This document shows positions 16,237 to 23,582 of a stretch of DNA of 40,890 bases, in pieces. The notes under the pieces were generated by a model, which was not told where the DNA came from, did not search any database, and saw nothing but the letters and a program-made list of their open reading frames with translations. This DNA comes from Porphyromonadaceae bacterium UBA7048 (lineage in GTDB: Bacteria; Bacteroidota; Bacteroidia; Bacteroidales; Muribaculaceae). The stretch is from positions 41,291 to 82,180 of the forward strand of contig DLAL01000060.1 in assembly GCA_002493945.1 (NCBI GenBank), given 5' to 3'. Each line of letters begins with the position of its first letter. Position 1 is the first letter of the stretch. A program made the position numbers and the translations under genes.

Positions 16237-16330
16237 CACGAGGCTGTGCCGAATTGCTGATGCCGTGTCCACTTGTCCGTACTTGACTGCGGATTACGCG
16301 ACGGCCGCAAGCGATTGGCACAGCCTCGTG
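16237..16330. repeat. 14-bp perfect inverted repeat flanking 66 bp
   Basis: CACGAGGCTGTGCC (16237-16250) and GGCACAGCCTCGTG (16317-16330) are exact reverse complements, with partial further pairing inward (AATTGC versus GCGATT). It lies between the convergent ends of hicB and the aldo-keto reductase. It could be a long-looped bidirectional terminator or a small inverted-repeat element; no flanking target duplication was seen. Confidence 0.55.
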
Positions 16331-16340
16331 ATGCGCTTAT

Positions 16341-17294
16341 TCAGTCGATTATCGATTGTATCAGGCTCAGTTCTTCGGGCGAGAATCCGGGAGAATCGAT
16401 GCTCCGGAGGTTGGCCGTCAGCTGGCGTACCGACGATGCTCCGATGATGACCGACGTCACCCTCGGGTCCGTAAGAATCCATGCCAGGGCCATCTGAGCG
16501 AGCGACTGGCCACGCGAGGCGGCGATGTCGTTCAGGCGCCGCGCCTTCTCTATCTTCTCGTCGGTCACCTGCGAGAGCTGGAGGAATCCCGTGCTTTTGG
16601 CCGCGCGGCTGTCGGCCGGGATGCCGTGCAGATACTTGTCAGTCAGCAGACCCTGGGCGAGAGGCGAGAACACCGTGATGCCGCTTCCGCTGTCAGCCGC
16701 GAGGCCGAAATTGTCCTTGGCCGCTACGGTGTCGAACATAGAGTAGCGGTACTGGCTCACAAGGCAGGGAACCTTCGCCTCGGCGAGCAGTCGGTAGGCC
16801 TTCTCCTGCTGCTCGGGGGGATATTTCGAGATGCCGGCATAGAGGGCTCTGCCGCTGCGCACGATGTCTACGAGGGCCTGCATGGTCTCCTCGACAGGCG
16901 TCACGCCGTCGTAGCGGTGGCTGTAGAACACGTCAAAATAGTCCAGCCCCGTTCTGCGCAGACTTGCGTCGCACGAGGCAATCAGATTCTTGCGCGACGA
17001 ATTGCCCCCGTACACCCCGAGCCACATATCGTGGCCGGCCTTCGAGGAGATGAACATCTCGTCGCGGTGCGCCGCCAGGTCATCGCGGAGGACTTTGCCG
17101 AAAGTGAGTTCGGCGCTTCCCGGCTCAGGTCCGTAGTTGTTGGCCAGGTCGAAGTGGCACACACCGCTGTCGAATGCCGTCAGAAGCATATCGCGCGCCG
17201 TGCCGAAGTCGTCGACACTTCCGAAATTATGCCATAAACCCAGCGAAATGACCGGCAGCTCTATTCCGCTGTTTCCACATCTTCTGTATTCCAT
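16341..17294 (-). CDS. Aldo/keto reductase (YghZ-like)
   Basis: A 317-residue TIM-barrel oxidoreductase with the catalytic tetrad D49, Y54, K85 and H126, and sequence features (MEYRRCGNSGIELPVISLGLWHNFG, NNYGPEPGSAE) of the L-glyceraldehyde-3-phosphate reductase (YghZ/Gpr) group. It probably reduces small aldehydes such as methylglyoxal or L-glyceraldehyde-3-phosphate using NADPH in the cytoplasm. It starts 21 bp after the AAA ATPase gene on the same strand, so it is likely co-transcribed with it, although a functional link is not obvious. Length is slightly less than the 330-345 usual for YghZ, mainly at the C-terminus. Confidence 0.9.
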   Translation of the reverse strand: MEYRRCGNSGIELPVISLGLWHNFGSVDDFGTARDMLLTAFDSGVCHFDLANNYGPEPGSAELTFGKVLRDDLAAHRDEMFISSKAGHDMWLGVYGGNSSRKNLIASCDASLRRTGLDYFDVFYSHRYDGVTPVEETMQALVDIVRSGRALYAGISKYPPEQQEKAYRLLAEAKVPCLVSQYRYSMFDTVAAKDNFGLAADSGSGITVFSPLAQGLLTDKYLHGIPADSRAAKSTGFLQLSQVTDEKIEKARRLNDIAASRGQSLAQMALAWILTDPRVTSVIIGASSVRQLTANLRSIDSPGFSPEELSLIQSIID

Positions 17295-17315
17295 ATTGCT
17301 TTTGCAGTTTCGTTT

Positions 17316-18653
17316 TTACATATCTTCCATCGTGAAAAGTCTTGTCTCCACTGCGTAGCCGGCCAGTGCCGTTGTGGTGATACGCCCGACTTTTTCCATG
17401 AATCTTTTATGGTCGTAGTTGCGCCTCTGACGCTTGACCTCGGCCACAAGAGCCGACTTATTGTCGCTTCGGATGCCTACGATATCTATTTCACTGGCTT
17501 CGAGCCCCAGCTTGGGCACCCACCAGGAGCCTATCTCACGGAAGCCGCCGTCCTCGGCCAGTTTCTGCCTGAAATAACGCTCAAGCGTGTAGCCTGAATA
17601 TGTGGGATACTGCGCGAGCAGAAGTTCGGTCAGGTCGGTGTAATTGTCGAGTTCGACCATAGGGCGGTTATTCTCGATGAATCTGAACCAGAACTGCAGA
17701 AACAGGTCCGAAATGCGGTACCTTACGGTGTTCTTGCTCCCGGGTCTGGCGAATATCGGGCGAAAGCGTGATATGATGCCGTATGTATTCTCGAGTTTTT
17801 CGAGATGTCCTCCGATGGCCATACCTCCGGCCGCCTCGGAGATTTCGGCCTGTGATGTGCGGCCTGACGATATGGCGAGCAGGATGGAGAAATACGTGCC
17901 GTAGTCACGGCCGAATTCCGTTATGAGCAGATTGCGCCCTTCCTCGATAAATGGCGACATATTCGATGTCGTGAAGCGCAACATACTCTCGGCGTCGACG
18001 TACCCGTTGTCGCAGAAGAGCTCCATATACTTGGGCACACCGCCGGCAAGGGTGTACAATGCCAGCAGGTCCTCGTTGGTGTGGTCCGGATTGTAGTCGG
18101 CCAATATCTCCTTGATGACACTGATGCGGAACGGCTTGAGACTGATTATGTTGTCGGCTCGTCCGAAGAGCGGTTCGTGAGAGTCGGTGAAGATTTTCCT
18201 CATCATGGAGAGCACGCTTCCGCTGAGCACGAGATTCAGATGTGTCTCCGCGCGATAACTGTCCCACAGATTCTGCAAGTCGCTGAATATGGCCGGATTG
18301 ATATTCTGAAACTCCTGAAACTCGTCGATGACCAGTGTGAACCGCCTGCTTCGGGCTATCTCGAAAAGGTGACGGACCACGGCGATTACGTCAGGCAATC
18401 CGTCGGGTACATAGACATCCGTCTTGCTTCGTATCTCGCGCACGAAATCATCTACCAGTGCCGCCTCCGTCTTGCGTCCCGTAAAGAAGTACAGCATCGG
18501 AGCGTCCGAATCCTCGAACGCCTTCTTTATCAGAGAAGTCTTTCCGATACGGCGCCGTCCGGTGATGACTGTCATTCTCGAATTCCTCGTGAACGAAAGG
18601 TTCTCGATTCGCCTCAGCTCGGATATCTCGCTATGTCGATTATAGAATTTCAT
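17316..18653 (-). CDS. AAA ATPase with DUF234-type C-terminal nuclease-like domain
   Basis: About 445 residues. The N-terminal P-loop domain has Walker A GRRRIGKTS (32-40) and Walker B LVIDEFQ (107-113), characteristic of the archaeal-type ATPase family (PF01637). The C-terminal part carries SEIDIVG (387-393) and AEVKRQ (404-409), which fit the DUF234 PD-(D/E)XK-like core with acidic D390/E405 and K407. Proteins of this design are common in Bacteroidetes and archaea, often in many copies; their role is unknown and may involve DNA or defence. The start ATG 18653 (MKFYNRHSEI) is chosen because the upstream in-frame ATG at 18746 precedes the promoter. A tandem palindrome covers the predicted transcript start. 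Confidence 0.85.
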   Translation of the reverse strand: MKFYNRHSEISELRRIENLSFTRNSRMTVITGRRRIGKTSLIKKAFEDSDAPMLYFFTGRKTEAALVDDFVREIRSKTDVYVPDGLPDVIAVVRHLFEIARSRRFTLVIDEFQEFQNINPAIFSDLQNLWDSYRAETHLNLVLSGSVLSMMRKIFTDSHEPLFGRADNIISLKPFRISVIKEILADYNPDHTNEDLLALYTLAGGVPKYMELFCDNGYVDAESMLRFTTSNMSPFIEEGRNLLITEFGRDYGTYFSILLAISSGRTSQAEISEAAGGMAIGGHLEKLENTYGIISRFRPIFARPGSKNTVRYRISDLFLQFWFRFIENNRPMVELDNYTDLTELLLAQYPTYSGYTLERYFRQKLAEDGGFREIGSWWVPKLGLEASEIDIVGIRSDNKSALVAEVKRQRRNYDHKRFMEKVGRITTTALAGYAVETRLFTMEDM

Positions 18654-18656
18654 ATC

Positions 18657-18695
18657 AAAAAAATCTGCAACCGCGGTTGAATCAACCGCGGTTGC
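18657..18695 (-). promoter_or_regulatory. Tandem palindrome with T-tract in the ATPase leader
   Basis: CAACCGCGGTTG occurs twice, together forming a perfect 14-bp inverted repeat (18667-18680 with 18682-18695) around one base. On the minus strand it is followed by AGATTTTTTT and then the start codon at 18653. The predicted transcript start (near 18689) falls within it. It may be an operator or an attenuator-like terminator. Confidence 0.65.
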
Positions 18696-18725
18696 AAATA
18701 TAACTATAATATTTGAGATGCCAAA
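18695..18725 (-). promoter_or_regulatory. Promoter of the ATPase/aldo-keto reductase unit
   Basis: Minus strand TTTG (complement of 18722-18725), 19 bp, then TATATTTG (18695-18702): an exact match to the Bacteroidetes consensus TTTG-N19-TAnnTTTG. The -33 box lies in the T-tract of the upstream terminator. Confidence 0.85.
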
Positions 18726-18746
18726 AATATGTGTCAGGAATGACAC
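18721..18746 (-). terminator. Terminator of the large secreted protein gene
   Basis: GTGTCA (18731-18736), loop GGAA, TGACAC (18741-18746), followed on the minus strand by ATATTTTTGG. The 6-bp stem is short but perfectly placed, 24 bp after the stop codon. Confidence 0.6.
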
Positions 18747-18769
18747 ACAGGACGTGCACCGCCCCGGCG

Positions 18770-21700
18770 TCAGCGGACGATGAACTTGCGGCCGGCGCTG
18801 ACGTAGAGACCCGGACGGAGAGGGGTGGTGTCGCCTATCTTCACGCCGGTGAGTGAGGTGTTCACGTTGCCGTTTGCGCAGGTGACGGTGCGGCCGTCGG
18901 TGCTCGTCATTGAGGTGGCGTTGGTCCAGCCTTCGACGGGGAGGATGTTGGGGACGCCTTCGGCAAGAGGAGCCACGGTGTTGGTGAAGCAGCCCGTGTA
19001 GGTGGTGCTGCCGAGCGTCTCGTCGGCTACGGTGGAGTAGGTCTTGTCGGCCTCGAAACCGGGATTGGTCAGACAGAGGGCCGTGACATCGGTGTAGCCG
19101 GCAGTGAGCTCATCGCCGCCGGCCTGCGGAAAATTTGCCTTCTCCGACTTGATGACACCGCCGTCGAGATATACCTTGACCGTGGCGCCGGCGCCGATGG
19201 TGACTGCGGCGGTGACGGGCTTGCCCGAGGCGATGAAGGTGACCGTGGGTGCGGCTTCGGCAGTGGACTCGTTGGTGATGTAGGCTGCGTCAGGCTCGTC
19301 GGAGGCAAGGACGGCCCGGAGTGCCGTGCCCTTGACGAACACATTCAGGACGTCGGCATGCGAGTTGTTGAGCTGCTCGATGAACTCTGCCGTCGAGGCG
19401 TTGTCGGAGATGACGGCGGGGACGGAGAATACGGGAGCGGCACCGTCGACGGAGATGCCTCCGAGCGTGGCGGCCGACATGCTGTTGAAGTTCGAAAGCA
19501 GGAGATAGTACGTGCCGTCGGGGTCGGGGACTATCACGCCGTTCCAGCCTTCGGGAAGACGGTCGGCCAGCAGGACGGTGCGGTCGCGCATGGCACGGGT
19601 GACGTCGGCGTCGACCGAGGTGTAGTAGTTCACGTTGCGGCGGCCGACCACATCGCCGGCATTGACCTGACGGGACTCGTCGCTGTAAAGGGTGTAGAGG
19701 CGCGAGGTGAGGATGGAGTTGTTGTTTGCCCGGTCGCCGAATCCCATAGCCTTGTTGCCCGCAGCGACGAATCCGAGCTGACCGTCGATGTTGAGCCAGT
19801 CGGAAGCTATGTTGACGATTACCTTGCCGTCGGCCACGGTACCGTCGGCGCAGTTCTCGTAGAAGAGGGTGCGCTTCTCTTTGGTGAAGGGGTCGGTGGA
19901 TATGGCCATGAGACCGCCCTTCTCCTTGGTGATGGTGGCGGCTGAGTTGGCCGTGACGTAGTCGAGATAGATGACGGCGTTGCCGGGCGTGGAGTAGATG
20001 ACGAAGCGGTTGTTCAGCGTGCCGCCGTTGGTGTTGAGCTCGCCGTTCATGACGAAGTGCCGGTCGCCTGTCTCGTAGATGCCGCTTACGACAGGTGTGG
20101 CGTCGGCCGACTTGCCGCTGACCTCGTACCAGCCGAGGAAGTTACCGTTGTTGCCCGAGCGGAAGGGAACGATGATCTTGTTGTTGTCAGGATTGTGCGA
20201 CGCTATGTAGCCCGAGTAGTTCTTCAGGCCCGAACTCCACGAGAAGCAGGTGAAGCGGTAGGGCGAGCTGCTGCGCACGACGTTCTGCGCCGGGAAGATA
20301 TAGGTGTCGCCATAGTCGGCGAGGAAGTCGGCCCATGTGGCAGGCTGCACGTCGGCAGTGGGCATGACCTCGTGCATGAGCCATGTCATCATCACACGGT
20401 GGGCCTCAACGCCCATGCGGCGCGAACCGACGTCGGCACGCAGGAGCCACGAGCCGTCTTCGGTGGTCTTCTGACGGGCCTGTATGTATTTGTAGGCCAT
20501 GTTCTCGAGGAAGAGCGCGTTGGGGTCGCGGAGGAAGCAGGCCATGGTGGAGTAGGACGTAATCTGGTCGAAGAGGAAGAGACTCCAGTCGTTGCCGTTG
20601 GGCATGGCCAGCTCGCCGTCGGCCAGCGCGAGGCGGTTGAGGACTTCGTCCATCACCTTCTGATTGTTGTGCATCAGGGCGTTCGACTTCCACTTCTCCA
20701 CGCCCGCGAGTTCTTTCTGGAAGAGCTTCAGACCGAGAGCGGCCTCGCCGAGTTCCTGCATGACCACATTCTGATAGCTGGTGTGGAAGAGATTGTGGTT
20801 CTGCAGCGTCCAGTCATCATAGAGGTTCTGACCCTTGTAGAGGTCGGCCACGGTGGTGTCGTCGTAGTCGGGGTCGATGACCGTATGATTGTCGGCGTCA
20901 GAAGAGTGCGAGTAGCTGTTTATGGCGAACTCGCGCATGCGTGCGAACCACCGGTCGGCCAGTTCGTGTTCGGGGAAGAGACCGAGAGCCACGGCCAGGA
21001 CGTCGGCCTCCCAGCCGTTCTCCTCGGCTTTGGTGTCGCCGGCATAGCCGGTGGGAATATCACGCTCGAGCTCGTAGTTACATTCGGCCACGAGGAGCTG
21101 TTCTACGGCCTTGCGCCGGGCGTCGGTCAGGCTGTCCCACTGGAAGAAGGCCGAGTAGGCCACGGACATGGCCCAGAGCGACGACTCCCACTGCGAGTCG
21201 CCGACCCTGGTCGAGCCCCAGTAGCTGTTGTTCTTGCAGGGATAGAGGCGGTTGGCCTTGTGGGTGGAGTATGCGTAGTTGAGCGAGCGGGCGGCCCAGT
21301 CCCTGAGATTGTCCCATGTGATGCCCTCGGGGAGGGTCACCTTGCCTTGGGCGTACTTGCAGAGGAAGGCGCATATCATGGAGAAGTCGGCGCTGTGGCG
21401 CACGCCCTGCTCGTTGTTGCCCTGGGTATTCTCGCCCTTGAACACACCGAGAGGCTCGCCGGCGGTGTTGAAGTCGTCGATAGCCATCCAGTTGTTCTTC
21501 ATGTAGGGCGTGAAGTCGGCGAGCATCTGCAGCAGATGGTTCTTCATGTCGGCCTCGGCCACGAAGTCGTGGGTGATGACGCCCTCGGTCGGGCTGGTGA
21601 TGACTTCGGGGTCGTCAGGCACATCGGGAGTGTCGGGGGCGTCGCCTGTGCGTACGAGGCTGAAATTGTCGAACATGGCGCAGCTGCCGCCCGAGAGCCA

Positions 21701-22306
21701 GCTGATGCTGACGGCGAGGGTGACAGGGCCGTCCTCGGGCTGCACGAAGGAGAGTGTGGCTGTCTGCCATGGTTCGGACGCCATGAAGCCCGACGAGCCT
21801 TTCTTGAACGCAGCGGCCTTGGACTGTGTCGTACCGGCGATGACGGTCATTGTCGACTCGGCAGAGTTGGCATAGCCCGAGCGCCAGTCAAACGAAAGGG
21901 TGTACTCGCCCGACGGAAGGGCGGCGATGGTCTGCGAGAGCGTGGTGGTGCCGGTGTTCCAGCCGCGGCGGAGATAGAGGGCGTAGTCGCCGTCGGCTAT
22001 CGTGGTGACGGTGCCGAAGCCATTGTCGGTGGCGCAGTCGGCGGTGACGTAGAGCCGCTTGAGGTCGGAGATGTTTGAGTCCTCGAGCTTCCAGCCCGTG
22101 ACGTCGTTGACGCTGTATCCGCGGAGACCTTCTGAGCCTTCGGAAACGGCGGCACCTATGTCGGAAGCGGTTTCAAAAGAGGGATTTGCCAGCAGCGAGA
22201 CCGCGGCGGCATCAGTGGCGGCCTTATGCGGCAAGGCATTGAGAATCATAGATCCGGCTCCTGCCGCGGCGACGCAGGCAGTGAGCGCAACAGAGTAGAA
22301 TTTCAT
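18770..22306 (-). CDS. Large secreted, probably polysaccharide-active protein ((alpha/alpha)-toroid-like), family unassigned
   Basis: About 1178 residues. It has an N-terminal signal peptide (MKFYSVALTACVAAAGAG), then a carbohydrate-binding-like beta-sandwich (about 35-230, LLANPSFETA ... MFDNFSLV). A helical region (about 250-690) follows, with W/Y-rich repeats, GDTKAEENGW (423-432) and NHNLFH (503-508), which looks like an (alpha/alpha) toroid as in polysaccharide lyases and some hydrolases; next comes a beta-rich region (about 690-1060). The C-terminus starts a second NPGFEAD-type module that is cut short and joins a PGLYVSAGRKFIVR tail resembling a type IX sorting signal. I cannot place it in a CAZy family; heparinase-like or PL8-like lyases are possible relatives. 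No SusC/SusD or sulfatase genes are adjacent. The start at 22306 follows the promoter; ATG 22342 lies upstream of the predicted transcript start. Confidence 0.7.
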   Translation of the reverse strand: MKFYSVALTACVAAAGAGSMILNALPHKAATDAAAVSLLANPSFETASDIGAAVSEGSEGLRGYSVNDVTGWKLEDSNISDLKRLYVTADCATDNGFGTVTTIADGDYALYLRRGWNTGTTTLSQTIAALPSGEYTLSFDWRSGYANSAESTMTVIAGTTQSKAAAFKKGSSGFMASEPWQTATLSFVQPEDGPVTLAVSISWLSGGSCAMFDNFSLVRTGDAPDTPDVPDDPEVITSPTEGVITHDFVAEADMKNHLLQMLADFTPYMKNNWMAIDDFNTAGEPLGVFKGENTQGNNEQGVRHSADFSMICAFLCKYAQGKVTLPEGITWDNLRDWAARSLNYAYSTHKANRLYPCKNNSYWGSTRVGDSQWESSLWAMSVAYSAFFQWDSLTDARRKAVEQLLVAECNYELERDIPTGYAGDTKAEENGWEADVLAVALGLFPEHELADRWFARMREFAINSYSHSSDADNHTVIDPDYDDTTVADLYKGQNLYDDWTLQNHNLFHTSYQNVVMQELGEAALGLKLFQKELAGVEKWKSNALMHNNQKVMDEVLNRLALADGELAMPNGNDWSLFLFDQITSYSTMACFLRDPNALFLENMAYKYIQARQKTTEDGSWLLRADVGSRRMGVEAHRVMMTWLMHEVMPTADVQPATWADFLADYGDTYIFPAQNVVRSSSPYRFTCFSWSSGLKNYSGYIASHNPDNNKIIVPFRSGNNGNFLGWYEVSGKSADATPVVSGIYETGDRHFVMNGELNTNGGTLNNRFVIYSTPGNAVIYLDYVTANSAATITKEKGGLMAISTDPFTKEKRTLFYENCADGTVADGKVIVNIASDWLNIDGQLGFVAAGNKAMGFGDRANNNSILTSRLYTLYSDESRQVNAGDVVGRRNVNYYTSVDADVTRAMRDRTVLLADRLPEGWNGVIVPDPDGTYYLLLSNFNSMSAATLGGISVDGAAPVFSVPAVISDNASTAEFIEQLNNSHADVLNVFVKGTALRAVLASDEPDAAYITNESTAEAAPTVTFIASGKPVTAAVTIGAGATVKVYLDGGVIKSEKANFPQAGGDELTAGYTDVTALCLTNPGFEADKTYSTVADETLGSTTYTGCFTNTVAPLAEGVPNILPVEGWTNATSMTSTDGRTVTCANGNVNTSLTGVKIGDTTPLRPGLYVSAGRKFIVR

Positions 22307-22339
22307 GTATTCTATATATGTACTTAGATTAGGATGCGG

Positions 22340-22372
22340 CAAAGATAGCGTTTTTTCCCCGAATTATGCAAA
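22340..22372 (-). promoter_or_regulatory. Promoter of the large secreted protein gene
   Basis: Minus strand TTTG (complement of 22369-22372), 21 bp, TATCTTTG (22340-22347). It sets the transcript start near 22334 and supports the start codon at 22306. Confidence 0.75.
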
Positions 22373-22393
22373 AGAGGTATGATAGATTATTCG

Positions 22394-22401
22394 TAACTTT
22401 G
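22394..22401 (+). promoter_or_regulatory. -7 box of the RND efflux operon
   Basis: TAACTTTG matches TAnnTTTG, 33 bp before the adaptor ATG at 22435. The expected -33 position overlaps that of the divergent promoter and shows no clear TTG. Confidence 0.6.
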
Positions 22402-22434
22402 TCCGGTATTAACCACCTTTGATTATTACTCGCT

Positions 22435-23568
22435 ATGAAATTCTGCAAGACCCTGATATATCTTACATTGGCGCTGTCTACGGTAAGCTGTCACTCCCAC
22501 GACGAGCACGGCGACGAACACGACGGTGCGGAAGCCGAGGCGCACGAGCACGCGCCGGGCGTGATAGTGCTGCACGACGAGGTGGCAGACCGGTTCGGCC
22601 TGCGCATCGACACGGCCTCGGCCGGTGACTTCCATCGCGTGCTGAAAGCCGCCGGAACGGTGGTGAAAGCCGGACAGGACGATGCTGTGGCGTCGGCCCC
22701 GACAGCCGGCATCGTGCACTTCTCGTCCTCGGCCGTCCCCGGCAACGCCGTGGCCAGGGGTGCGGTGCTCGCCTCCATAGATGCAGTGGGCATGACCGGC
22801 GGAGACGCCAATGAAGCGGCCCGTGCCGAGCTTGATGCCGCGCGCGCCAACCTCGACCGCATCCAGGACCTCTATGCCGAGCGCCTCGCCACTCAGGGCG
22901 AACTCCTCGAGGCACGTGCCGCTCTGGCGCGCGCACAGGCTCAGTACAGTCCTGCGGCAGCCTCGGGCAAGGTGAAGGCGCCGATAGCCGCCACTCTGAC
23001 CGGGCTGCTTGTGAAGGAAGGCCAGTACGTCGACGCCGGCACGGCGATAGCCGCCCTTGGCAAAGGGTCAGGCTCCGTGCTCAGGGTCGACCTTCCGGCG
23101 CGCTACTACCGCGATGCCGCGGCCTTCGACGACCTGCGCGCCGACTTCCCCACGGGCGAGTCGCTGCTGGTGAGTCAGTGCGGCGGACACCGCACGCAAG
23201 GGGCGGCAGCAGCCGACGGCGACGCCACATCGGGCGCATACATTCCCGTCTACTTCACCTCCGGAGCTACGTCGGCACCGGCCGGCACGCCATTCACGGC
23301 ATATCTCATCGGCGGCACGCGCCCGGATGTGCTGACCGTCCCGACCGAAGCGCTCTCCGAGCAGCAGGGCCAGTTCTTCATCTACGTGCTGACCATGCCC
23401 GAGCACTATGCGAAAATACCCGTCCGCACGGGCGCGTCCGACGGCTCGCGGACTGAGATACTCTCGGGCCTCGCCGAAGGAACGCCCTACGTCAGCTCAG
23501 GCGTGCAGGCCGTGCGCCTGGCCGAGACTTCGGCCGTAGCTCCCCAGGGTCACTCACATAACCACTAA
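22435..23568 (+). CDS. RND efflux periplasmic adaptor lipoprotein (CusB/CzcB-like), His-rich
   Basis: A 377-residue membrane-fusion protein. A signal sequence ends at C19 (LSTVSC), a likely lipobox that anchors it in a membrane. Directly after it comes a His/Asp/Glu-rich stretch with about six His (HSHDEHGDEHDG, AHEHAPG), and the C-terminus ends GHSHNH; both suggest binding of divalent metal ions. The middle has the barrel-sandwich lipoyl halves (about 70-110 and 175-205) split by a helical hairpin (about 125-165, Ala-rich). It links the inner-membrane pump to an outer-membrane channel. The pump gene follows after 14 bp. Metal specificity (Cu, Zn, Co or Ni) is not determined. Confidence 0.88.
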   Translation: MKFCKTLIYLTLALSTVSCHSHDEHGDEHDGAEAEAHEHAPGVIVLHDEVADRFGLRIDTASAGDFHRVLKAAGTVVKAGQDDAVASAPTAGIVHFSSSAVPGNAVARGAVLASIDAVGMTGGDANEAARAELDAARANLDRIQDLYAERLATQGELLEARAALARAQAQYSPAAASGKVKAPIAATLTGLLVKEGQYVDAGTAIAALGKGSGSVLRVDLPARYYRDAAAFDDLRADFPTGESLLVSQCGGHRTQGAAAADGDATSGAYIPVYFTSGATSAPAGTPFTAYLIGGTRPDVLTVPTEALSEQQGQFFIYVLTMPEHYAKIPVRTGASDGSRTEILSGLAEGTPYVSSGVQAVRLAETSAVAPQGHSHNH

Positions 23569-23582
23569 TCCGCTTTCCGACG

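Noticed and set aside
20057..22078. Plus-strand open frame of 673 codons opposite the secreted toroid-like protein
   Set aside because: Val/Gly/His-rich shadow translation; the minus-strand frame has signal peptide, modules and promoter.
18770..22306. Assignment as PL8 hyaluronate/chondroitin lyase
   Set aside because: The general toroid plus beta-sandwich layout fits, but I could not find the characteristic PL8 motif around the catalytic Asn/His/Tyr, so no family is claimed.
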